A stretch of 64,000 nt of DNA, from positions 19,058-83,057 of the forward strand of contig CALEMF010000112.1 in assembly GCA_937911505.1 (NCBI GenBank), in the 5' to 3' direction. Below, in pieces: positions 52,982 through 60,112 of the stretch. The first letter of the stretch is position 1; each line of letters starts with the position of its first letter. The notes under the pieces were generated by a model. The model did no database searches and was not told the origin of the DNA. It worked only from the letters and a program-made list of their open reading frames with translations. The DNA comes from an uncultured Cytophagales bacterium (GTDB lineage Bacteria > Bacteroidota > Bacteroidia > Cytophagales > Thermonemataceae). A program made the translations under genes and the position numbers.

Positions 52982-53920
52982 ATGAAAGTAACCGTTGTAG
53001 GAGCGGGGAACGTGGGAGCTACTTGTGCTGACGTGCTCGCTTACAGAGAGATTGCCAATGAGGTAGTTTTACTCGATATCAAAGAAGGGGTATCAGAAGG
53101 GAAAGCTCTGGATATCTGGCAGAAAGCCCCTATTAACTTGTACGATACACGCACGGTAGGCTCTACAAACGACTATACTAAAACGGCTGGCTCAGACGTT
53201 GTAGTCATTACTTCTGGTTTACCACGCAAACCAGGGATGAGCCGCGATGACCTTATTTCTACTAATGCTAAAATTGTAAGCTCGGTTACTGAAAGTGTTA
53301 TCCAGCATTCACCAGAAGCAATTATCATTGTTGTGTCTAATCCACTAGATGTCATGACTTATGCTGCGCATACGACTTCTAAGTTATCTCGTATGAAGGT
53401 GATCTGAATGGTATGTATTTTAGTTATGGCACGCTACAGAGCCTTTTTGGCTAGTTCACTTGATTGCTCTCCTAAAGATATCCTAGCTTTACTGATGGGT
53501 GGACACGGTGATACAATGGTTCCATTACCTCGTTATACAACTGTTGCTGGTATTCCCGTTACAGAGCTTCTTGACAAAGAAACGATCGACGGTATCGTAC
53601 AACGTACGATTAAAGGAGGTGGAGAATTAGTAAAACTAATGGGTACTTCTGCTTGGTACGCACCAGGTTCTGCGGCAGCACAAATGGTAGAGGCAATTGC
53701 AAGAGACCAACGTCGTATTTTCCCTTGCTGTATTAGCTTAGAGGGTGAGTACGGTATTAATAATTGTTATTTGGGCGTTCCTGTAGTGTTAGGTAAGAGT
53801 GGTGTAGAAAAGGTAATTGAGGTAAAACTCAACGATGAGGAAAAACAATTGCTAGAGGTATCGCGTCAAAAAGTTTCTGAGGTAATGGCCTCTTACGATA
53901 AGATCGTTGCTAACGCATAA
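52982..53920 (+). pseudogene. mdh: Malate dehydrogenase, interrupted by an in-frame TGA
   Basis: The 312-codon frame encodes a lactate-dehydrogenase-like malate dehydrogenase (TCA cycle). NAD motif [13 protein letters not shown], substrate arginines in [14 protein letters not shown], and His175 in GGHGD are present. TGA at 53405-53407 (codon 142) replaces the Gly of the expected VIGMAGILD segment. In the same segment codons for Ala, Gly and Asp appear as GTA, TGT and GTT. The altered Asp (codon 148, now Val) is the partner of the catalytic His, so the protein would be inactive even if the stop were read. All apparent changes are to T. A local sequencing error is the simplest explanation; translation of the second half could only restart artificially at 53408. 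Confidence 0.92.
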
Positions 53921-53940
53921 GTATTCGTAACTACATATTT

Positions 53941-53976
53941 AAAAAGCGCCTCCTTCCAATAAAAGAGGCGCTTTTT
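53941..53976. terminator. Bidirectional terminator between mdh and the PnuC-like gene
   Basis: AAAAAGCGCCTC (53941-53952) and GAGGCGCTTTTT (53965-53976) form a perfect 12-bp stem with A and T runs on either side, serving both convergent genes. Confidence 0.92.
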
Positions 53977-54233
53977 TATTCAGCAGCCATTTCGGCTTTC
54001 TGCTTTTTATTCCAAGCAAAGAATCCTCTAAGATTCATAACTAGGAAAACGAGATTACCAACAGCAATACCGAGGCTACTCATAAGTACAAACCCTAAAA
54101 ATATCCAGATAGCATTAGCCGTTACAAAAACAAGAAAGCCGTATTTATTCTTATTACCTAGCAGGTAGACAGCTAGTAAACTCAAGCCCATTCCTAGCCA
54201 GTCTAACCCATAGTATTTTAAGAAATCTTCCAT
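53976..54233 (-). CDS. Small PnuC-like membrane protein (half-size)
   Basis: The 85-residue protein has three hydrophobic helices (LDWLGMGLSLLAVYLLG; YGFLVFVTANAIWIFLGFVL; IAVGNLVFLVMNLRGFFAW). The WIFLGF and NLxFLVMNLRGFxAW motifs recall PnuC nicotinamide riboside transporters, which are more than twice as long. It could act as an oligomer, like SemiSWEET proteins, or have another role. Its start lies 45 bp after the sucD stop, with an inverted repeat in between. Confidence 0.7.
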   Translation of the reverse strand: MEDFLKYYGLDWLGMGLSLLAVYLLGNKNKYGFLVFVTANAIWIFLGFVLMSSLGIAVGNLVFLVMNLRGFFAWNKKQKAEMAAE

Positions 54234-54242
54234 CTGTATAGT

Positions 54243-54268
54243 GCAAACTTACGATGAAATAAGTTTGC
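54243..54268. repeat. Perfect 9-bp inverted repeat carrying promoter-like TAAGTTTG on both strands
   Basis: GCAAACTTA (54243-54251) and TAAGTTTGC (54260-54268), 8-bp spacer, located between sucD and the PnuC-like gene. Each arm reads TAAGTTTG on one strand, matching the -7 consensus. Confidence 0.6.
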
Positions 54269-54278
54269 TACTTTACCA

Positions 54279-55163
54279 TTATGCCGTCACATCCAGTCCT
54301 AAAGCCTTCGCCATGGTAATACCAATATCGGCAGGAGATTTTACTACGTGTAGTCCACACTCTTCCATAATTTTCATTTTGGCTTGTGCGGTATCATCTT
54401 TTCCACCAATGATTGCACCCGCGTGTCCCATACGACGGCCTTTTGGCGCAGTTTGACCAGCGATAAAGCCTACAACAGGTTTTGTACCGTGCTCTTTGAT
54501 CCAGCGAGCAGCGTCCACTTCTAACGTACCTCCGATTTCCCCAATCATCACAATTCCTTCTGTTTCAGGATCATTCATAAGAAGTTCTACTGCTTCTTTT
54601 GTGGTAGTGCCTATGATTGGATCACCTCCAATACCTATCGCTGTCGTTTGGCCCAAGCCTACTTTCGTTAGTTGGTCTACTGCTTCGTAAGTCAATGTGC
54701 CCGACTTGGAGACCACACCAATTTTACCTTTCTTAAAGATAAAACCTGGCATAATACCTACTTTACATTCTTCTGCTGTAATAACACCTGGACAATTAGG
54801 CCCTATCAAACGGGCTTCTTTACCTTTCAAATATTCTTTTACATACATCATATCTTTTACGGGGATCCCTTCTGTGATAGTAATGATTACAGCAATACCT
54901 GCATCGGCTGCTTCCATGATAGCATCGGCTGCGAAAGCAGGTGGTACAAAAATGATAGATACATCGGCTTGTGTCTGCTCTACTGCTTCTTTCACGGTAT
55001 TAAAAACAGGTTTTTCCAGATGTGTCATACCTCCTTTGCCAGGGGTTACTCCTCCTACTACTTTAGTGCCATAAGCAATCATTTGCTCTGCATGAAACGA
55101 GCCTTCAGAACCGGTAAAACCTTGTACGATGATGCGAGAATCTTTATTGACTAGAACGCTCAT
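54279..55163 (-). CDS. sucD: Succinyl-CoA synthetase alpha subunit
   Basis: The alpha subunit binds CoA and carries the phospho-histidine in conversion of succinyl-CoA to succinate with nucleotide synthesis. The 294-residue protein has [44 protein letters not shown] and the active His247 in [11 protein letters not shown]. The sucC beta subunit gene is not adjacent, which is common in Bacteroidota. A consensus promoter at 55211-55241 drives it. Confidence 0.97.
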   Translation of the reverse strand: MSVLVNKDSRIIVQGFTGSEGSFHAEQMIAYGTKVVGGVTPGKGGMTHLEKPVFNTVKEAVEQTQADVSIIFVPPAFAADAIMEAADAGIAVIITITEGIPVKDMMYVKEYLKGKEARLIGPNCPGVITAEECKVGIMPGFIFKKGKIGVVSKSGTLTYEAVDQLTKVGLGQTTAIGIGGDPIIGTTTKEAVELLMNDPETEGIVMIGEIGGTLEVDAARWIKEHGTKPVVGFIAGQTAPKGRRMGHAGAIIGGKDDTAQAKMKIMEECGLHVVKSPADIGITMAKALGLDVTA

Positions 55164-55210
55164 ATGAGAATATTTTTGAGGTAAATTGATTTAAAACTAT
55201 GGATGTTGCA

Positions 55211-55241
55211 CAAAAATATGTTTTTTTATGGCTTATCCAAA
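55211..55241 (-). promoter_or_regulatory. Promoter of sucD
   Basis: Read on the minus strand: TTTG (55241-55238), 19 bp, TATTTTTG (55218-55211), exact consensus. It lies only 14 bp from the divergent dapA promoter. Confidence 0.75.
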
Positions 55242-55255
55242 AGACGCTCGGTAGA

Positions 55256-55286
55256 TTTGTTCTGTGACAAAAACCTCTTAAATTTA
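55256..55286 (+). promoter_or_regulatory. Promoter of dapA-rsmG
   Basis: TTTG (55256-55259), 19 bp, TAAATTTA (55279-55286), one mismatch at the last base, 35 bp before the ATG. Confidence 0.65.
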
Positions 55287-55321
55287 CGCCCCTCATTGTA
55301 AAGATAAATAAATCATTATAT

Positions 55322-56200
55322 ATGCGTTTTTCTGGAATCGGGGCAGCATTAGTTACGCCTTTTGACGAACATTTACAAATAGATTTTGAAGGATATAGAC
55401 GGCTCTTATCCCATACCCTAACGATTGGTGTAGACTACTGGGTAATACAAGGCACTACGGGCGAATCTCCCACAGTGAGTAAGGAAGAGAAAAGTAAGCT
55501 ACTGCGCTTTTCCATCGAAAATAACCCCCAGCAAGTACCTATCGTCTATGGGATAGGTGGTAATCATACGGAAGGCGTTTTAGCAACTATTCAGCAAACG
55601 GACCTTTCCCAAGTAGATGCCCTACTTTCGGCCAATCCTTATTACAATAAACCTTCCCAAGAAGGAATTTATCAACATTACTTACGTATTGCAGAAGCGA
55701 GTCCTGTGCCCATTATATTGTACAATGTGCCTGGGCGAACCGCTTCTAATATACACGCAGAAACTACGCTACGTTTAGCTGAACATCCCAATATTATAGC
55801 TATTAAGGAAGCTTCTGGTAGTCTACCTCAATGTATGGAAATTGCCTGTCATAAGCCAGCAGGCTTTCAGTTGCTCTCTGGTGACGATCTACTGACTACC
55901 TCGATGATTAGTTTTGGCGCAGAGGGAGTTATCTCTGTAATGGCCAATGCTTTCAAAGCATTTAACGATATGGTACATCAAGCCCTTGAGGGTAATTTCG
56001 AAGTCGCTTCTCAGCTTCTTTACAAGCTTCTGGACATTAATACACTGATGTACACAGAGAGTAATCCTGTTGGGTTGAAAGAGGCGCTCAACCAATTTAA
56101 GGTTTGTGCGAATTATGTTCGCCTTCCTCTACTACCTGCTACAGAGCAGCTTAAGCAGCAGATTGAACAAGTCATTGTAAAAGACGGACTACAACCCTGA
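55322..56200 (+). CDS. dapA: 4-hydroxy-tetrahydrodipicolinate synthase
   Basis: DapA condenses pyruvate with aspartate semialdehyde on the way to lysine and diaminopimelate. The 292-residue TIM barrel has GTTGESP at 44-50, Tyr134 in LYNVPGRT and the Schiff-base Lys162 in AIKEASG, followed by LLSGDDLL and GAEGVISVMAN. Its TGA stop shares one base with the rsmG start, a tight translational coupling. Confidence 0.97.
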   Translation: MRFSGIGAALVTPFDEHLQIDFEGYRRLLSHTLTIGVDYWVIQGTTGESPTVSKEEKSKLLRFSIENNPQQVPIVYGIGGNHTEGVLATIQQTDLSQVDALLSANPYYNKPSQEGIYQHYLRIAEASPVPIILYNVPGRTASNIHAETTLRLAEHPNIIAIKEASGSLPQCMEIACHKPAGFQLLSGDDLLTTSMISFGAEGVISVMANAFKAFNDMVHQALEGNFEVASQLLYKLLDINTLMYTESNPVGLKEALNQFKVCANYVRLPLLPATEQLKQQIEQVIVKDGLQP

Positions 56201-56832
56201 TGGATATTATTCAGAAGTACTTTCCTCACCTTAGTGCTATGCAGCAACAACAGTTTGCACAAATGGAAGAGGTATACAGATACTGGAACGAAAAAATTAA
56301 TGTCATCTCTCGTAAGGATATTGATTTACTGTACGAACGCCATGTGCTTCACTCTTTGGGTATTGCCAAAGTAATTTCTTTTAAACCAGAAACAATTCTA
56401 CTAGATGTGGGTACAGGAGGGGGATTTCCTGGTATTCCCTTGGCCATTTTATATCCTAAAGCACACTTTCATCTCATAGATGCCATTGGTAAGAAAATAA
56501 AAGTAGTCAATGAGGTAATACAAACACTTCGTTTATCGAACGTAAAAGCCGAGCAGAAACGCGCAGAGACAGTTTCTGCGCGGTATTATGATTTTATTGT
56601 AAGTCGTGCTGTGACCCGTAGCAAGCCCTTTTTTGAATGGGTATGGAATAAGGTAAGTAAAAACTCTTTCAACACACTCGATAATGGTATTCTACACCTC
56701 AAAGGGGGCGACCTTACCGAAGAGTTGAAAGAGCTTAAAAGGAAGCATCGGGTATTTCACCTCAGTGATTTCTTTGAAGAATCTTTCTTTGAGACCAAGA
56801 AGGTAGTTTACCTCCCTATGGGTAAAAAATAA
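56200..56832 (+). CDS. rsmG: 16S rRNA (guanine-527-N7)-methyltransferase
   Basis: RsmG methylates G527 of 16S rRNA. The 210-residue SAM methyltransferase has YWNEKINVISRKDIDLLYERHVLHSL, the motif I segment LLDVGTGGGFPGIPLAI, LIDAIGKKIKVV and the catalytic region DFIVSRAVTR. Length is standard. The ATG overlaps the dapA stop by one base. Confidence 0.96.
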   Translation: MDIIQKYFPHLSAMQQQQFAQMEEVYRYWNEKINVISRKDIDLLYERHVLHSLGIAKVISFKPETILLDVGTGGGFPGIPLAILYPKAHFHLIDAIGKKIKVVNEVIQTLRLSNVKAEQKRAETVSARYYDFIVSRAVTRSKPFFEWVWNKVSKNSFNTLDNGILHLKGGDLTEELKELKRKHRVFHLSDFFEESFFETKKVVYLPMGKK

Positions 56833-56858
56833 CCCTTGTTTTAATACCTTGTTCTCAG

Positions 56859-57785
56859 TTAGGCAACCTTCTCTTTTTCTTTCTCTTTGAGTAAGGAAAA
56901 GATAATGCTGATAGTTATAATAAAAGCAATGATTAACAGCGAGATGAAAGTAGGTATTTTGAAGACATCTATCAGTAGCATTTTCGTACCTATAAACATC
57001 AGTATAAGTGCCAATCCATAAGAAAGATAGGTAAACTTGTGTACCACATGCGCTAAAGCAAAGTAAAGTGATCGCAGACCTAAAATAGCGAATACATTGG
57101 AAGTATATACAATAAAATGGTCTTGTGAGATGGCTAGAATAGCAGGGATACTGTCTACCGCGAATATTAAGTCGGTGAACTCTACCAATACCAATACAAG
57201 CAACAAGATGGTTGCATAAGTTTTTCCTTCTTTTTTCACCAAGAATTTTCCGTTGTGATCCTCGGGAGAAAGAGGTATGAGTTTCTTAAACCACTTTACA
57301 ATACCACTTTTACTTGGATCAAAAGTTTCTTCTTTAGAAGAAAACATCTTAAAACCTGTATAGAGAAGGAAAGCTCCAAATACATAGATTGTCCAGTGGA
57401 ACTTCTCAATAAGTGTAACGCCCACGAAGATGAAGATTACACGCATCACTAATGCTCCTAATATTCCCCAAAAAAGAATTTTGTGTTGATATTTAGGGGC
57501 TATATTAAAGTAGCCAAATATAATGACAAAAACGAAGAGGTTATCAACGCTCAGCGATTTCTCGATGACATAACCCGTGAAAAACTCTACCGCCTTGGCT
57601 TCGCCGAACCAATGGTAAATCAATCCATTGAACGAAAAGGCCAGCGCTATCCAAATACCCGACCAAGTGAGCGCTTCTTTGATAGAGACTGCATGTGCTT
57701 TCTTGTGAAAGACACCCAAATCAAGTGCAAGCATTAATAGGACAAAAGCTGTAAAACCTATCCAAAAAGTTGCATTTACTTCCAT
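56859..57785 (-). CDS. TerC-family membrane protein
   Basis: The 308-residue protein has about eight helices. LALDLGVFHKKAHAVSIKEAL, VIEKSLSVDNLFVFVIIF and VEFTDLIFAVDSIPAILAISQDHFIVYTSN carry the intramembrane acidic residues typical of TerC/Alx proteins. TerC homologues are linked to tellurite resistance or manganese handling; recent work favours metal-ion export. No other ter genes are near, so a housekeeping metal role is more likely here. Confidence 0.92.
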   Translation of the reverse strand: MEVNATFWIGFTAFVLLMLALDLGVFHKKAHAVSIKEALTWSGIWIALAFSFNGLIYHWFGEAKAVEFFTGYVIEKSLSVDNLFVFVIIFGYFNIAPKYQHKILFWGILGALVMRVIFIFVGVTLIEKFHWTIYVFGAFLLYTGFKMFSSKEETFDPSKSGIVKWFKKLIPLSPEDHNGKFLVKKEGKTYATILLLVLVLVEFTDLIFAVDSIPAILAISQDHFIVYTSNVFAILGLRSLYFALAHVVHKFTYLSYGLALILMFIGTKMLLIDVFKIPTFISLLIIAFIITISIIFSLLKEKEKEKVA

Positions 57786-57871
57786 AGTGACAAATAGTTG
57801 GTTGTACTCTAATTAACAATAGTTTTACTATTATGTTTATGGGTTAAGTTACTTTATTACAGTAAATAAAG

Positions 57872-57892
57872 AGGTGCGTCGCTAACGCATCT
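57872..57892 (-). terminator. Terminator of the endonuclease/phosphatase gene
   Basis: AGGTGCGT (57872-57879) pairs with ACGCATCT (57885-57892) with one wobble. On the minus strand it is followed by CTCTTTATTT. A second AT-rich stem CTTTATT/AATAAAG lies next to it. Confidence 0.55.
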
Positions 57893-57921
57893 GGCACAAT
57901 TTCAAGTATATTTTTTGGATA

Positions 57922-58947
57922 TTATTTCTTTACTGTAAGTTTTAAATAAACAGGGAAATGATCGCTATATCCTCCTAAGTATTTAGTGCCTACATACGTT
58001 CTAAAGGGATAATCAGCGTATTTAGGGTCATCTTTTTGTTTGAGAAAATCTTCATCGTATACTCCTACGGAGTTCACTTTGTAGTGAAGTTTCGCACTTT
58101 GATCGGCCAAGCTTCTAGAGAGCATAATTTGATCGAGCATGTTCCACTCGTCACGATAACGATAAGACCCTTTTCCTTCATGCGATAGCACACCCATAGG
58201 GTTAAATAACTGACTAGGAGATAAATCAAAGGAATGAGGGCGGGCGTTTAAGGTTTCCCAAATGTTCAAGTCGAAAGGTTCATCGTTAAAGTCACCCATA
58301 ACAACAATATTCGCTCCTGGCGATTTGGCCAAGATATCATCGATAACATTACGTAGTTTTGCCGCAACTACCTTTCTTTTAGACATTGTCTTCTGTTTGC
58401 CCCCATACCGCGACGGAAAATGCGTAACGAGTATGTGAAGCGTGTCGCTAGAGGACAGCACCCCTGAGACCTGTAAAATATCTCTTGTGGCCTCTTTTTC
58501 TACCGTTACTTTGTGTACTTTGGAGAGATAAGGTTTAAACCGAGTAGACTTATACATAAGTGCTACATCTATACCTCTTCGATCAGGCGAATCGAAATGA
58601 GTATACTTGTAAAGTTTATACTCTAGTAAGGAATTTTTGGTTATACGCTCTAAAACCGTCTTGTTCTCAACTTCACATAAGCCAATAATATCTGGTGCGT
58701 ACTCATCATTAAGCTTGGCAATGACAAGGGATAACTTTGCTATTTTATCATCATAGCGCTCCTTAGTCCATTTTTTATCTGAAGTAGGTGTGTACTCATT
58801 ATCATCAGTTTTGGGATCGTCCTTTATGTCAAATAGGTTCTCTACGTTATAAAAGGCAATCCCATATTCTTGTGCTTTGAGTTGAGATGAAAAAGCAACT
58901 ATTCCTACTATCAATAGGCTAGTGTAGTAATATATGCGGTTTCTCAT
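57922..58947 (-). CDS. Exported endonuclease/exonuclease/phosphatase-family protein
   Basis: The 341-residue protein has an N-terminal hydrophobic leader (about 6-25, ending QLKAQ). The EEP fold has metal and catalytic residues in FYNVENLFD, IGLCEVENKTVL, RRGIDVALMYKS, MGDFNDEP and GGYSDHFPVYLKL (the terminal Asp-His pair). It is a likely secreted or periplasmic phosphodiesterase or nuclease; the substrate cannot be determined. It is monocistronic, with its own terminator. Confidence 0.9.
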   Translation of the reverse strand: MRNRIYYYTSLLIVGIVAFSSQLKAQEYGIAFYNVENLFDIKDDPKTDDNEYTPTSDKKWTKERYDDKIAKLSLVIAKLNDEYAPDIIGLCEVENKTVLERITKNSLLEYKLYKYTHFDSPDRRGIDVALMYKSTRFKPYLSKVHKVTVEKEATRDILQVSGVLSSSDTLHILVTHFPSRYGGKQKTMSKRKVVAAKLRNVIDDILAKSPGANIVVMGDFNDEPFDLNIWETLNARPHSFDLSPSQLFNPMGVLSHEGKGSYRYRDEWNMLDQIMLSRSLADQSAKLHYKVNSVGVYDEDFLKQKDDPKYADYPFRTYVGTKYLGGYSDHFPVYLKLTVKK

Positions 58948-59051
58948 ATTGCTGGACTCCTCATCGTATAAAAATGCGTTTTATCAGTATTCAGTATCTC
59001 TTACATTATACATCAAAAAAGGGCTCAATTACTTGTTTTATCTATTGTTGC

Positions 59052-59933
59052 TTATTTTTTCTTTCTAGCTGCTTCCATCATATCCCACATTTGTTCAGGT
59101 ACATGCCTTAGATCGCTCATCTCACCTGCCCCTTGTAACCACTCTCCTCCATCAATGGTAATCACTTCTCCATTGATATAAGCAGAAAAGTCTGACATCA
59201 AATAAGCCGCCAAGTTGGCTAACTCTTGATGCTCTCCTACTCTACCTACCGGAATACGATTCTCGGGCTTTAGTTTTTTACCAAGATCAGTCTCTGACAA
59301 AGATTCTGGGAATAAGCGCGACCAAGCGCCTTCTGTAGGGAAAGGGCCAGGGGCAATTGCATTAAAGCGAATCTTATATTTGGCCCACTCTACAGCGAGC
59401 GAGCGCGTAAACGCTAAAACACCTGCTTTGCCACAAGCAGAAGGGACTACATAACCCGAACCTGTCCAAGCGTAAGTAGTTACTATACTCAATACATTGG
59501 CAGGTTGTTTCTCAGCTATCCAATGTTTACCAAATGCTAAGGTAGCATTGTAAGTACCTTTCAACACAATATCTACTACCGTATCGAAAGCACGATGTGA
59601 TAGACGTTCTGTAGGGCTGATAAAGTTACCGGCTGCATTATTGAGTAAGCCGTCTACTTTTCCAAACTTATCAACAGCAGTCTTTAGTACGTTTTCTAGG
59701 GCTTCATAGCTACGGATATCTGCCTCTACTGGAAGCACTTGTCCACCCGTTTCTTTCATAAGGTCTTCTGCGGCCGCTTCTAATACTGGTAATTTCCTGC
59801 TGGTAATGACTAGGTTGGCCCCTAATGTCAAAAAATATTTTCCCATAGCTTTTCCTAGCCCTGTTCCTCCTCCTGTCACTACGATGGTTTTACCTTTAAG
59901 TGCGTCTTCTCGCAACATGGGTTGATCAAACAT
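59052..59933 (-). CDS. SDR oxidoreductase resembling 2,4-dienoyl-CoA reductase
   Basis: The 293-residue Rossmann protein has TGGGTGLG at 20-27 and NNAAGNF at 98-104. The active-site lysine Lys169 is in SACGKAGVLAFTRSLAVEW. The position of the usual catalytic Tyr (four residues before) is Ser165, which is the pattern of the 2,4-dienoyl-CoA reductase branch, where a different Tyr acts. The expected job is removal of double bonds from unsaturated fatty acyl-CoA during beta-oxidation. No other beta-oxidation gene is adjacent. Confidence 0.87.
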   Translation of the reverse strand: MFDQPMLREDALKGKTIVVTGGGTGLGKAMGKYFLTLGANLVITSRKLPVLEAAAEDLMKETGGQVLPVEADIRSYEALENVLKTAVDKFGKVDGLLNNAAGNFISPTERLSHRAFDTVVDIVLKGTYNATLAFGKHWIAEKQPANVLSIVTTYAWTGSGYVVPSACGKAGVLAFTRSLAVEWAKYKIRFNAIAPGPFPTEGAWSRLFPESLSETDLGKKLKPENRIPVGRVGEHQELANLAAYLMSDFSAYINGEVITIDGGEWLQGAGEMSDLRHVPEQMWDMMEAARKKK

Positions 59934-60048
59934 ACTCTATAAGTTTTAGTTGAAAAGTGCTTATCAAAAAATTAGAAAGACAATTTACATATTTTCCAAT
60001 GGGTTCTATAGATTTTCAAAAAAATTCCCAAAAACAAACATTTATATT

Positions 60049-60056
60049 TAACTTTG
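60049..60056 (+). promoter_or_regulatory. Possible -7 element of gcvP
   Basis: TAACTTTG is an exact TAnnTTTG match, 57 bp before the ATG; no good -33 box. No glycine riboswitch is visible upstream. Confidence 0.4.
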
Positions 60057-60112
60057 TGTCCTTCGTAATAAGTATAGAAAACAATTAGTCACTTCTATTT
60101 TCTACATTTAGC

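Noticed and set aside
53405..53407. Reassigned TGA codon (Gly, as in some candidate phyla) or selenocysteine in mdh
   Set aside because: TGA is the ordinary stop of hisF, hisIE, dapA and the gene at 16244 in the same window, the neighbouring codons are also altered, and no SECIS-like context or selenocysteine reason exists for this enzyme.
56859..57785. Tellurite resistance cluster
   Set aside because: A lone terC without terA/B/D/E/Z; chromosomal TerC proteins are common housekeeping membrane proteins.
60001..60112. Glycine riboswitch upstream of gcvP
   Set aside because: Only a promoter-like -7 box and AT-rich DNA are visible; no tandem aptamer could fit between the predicted start and the ATG.
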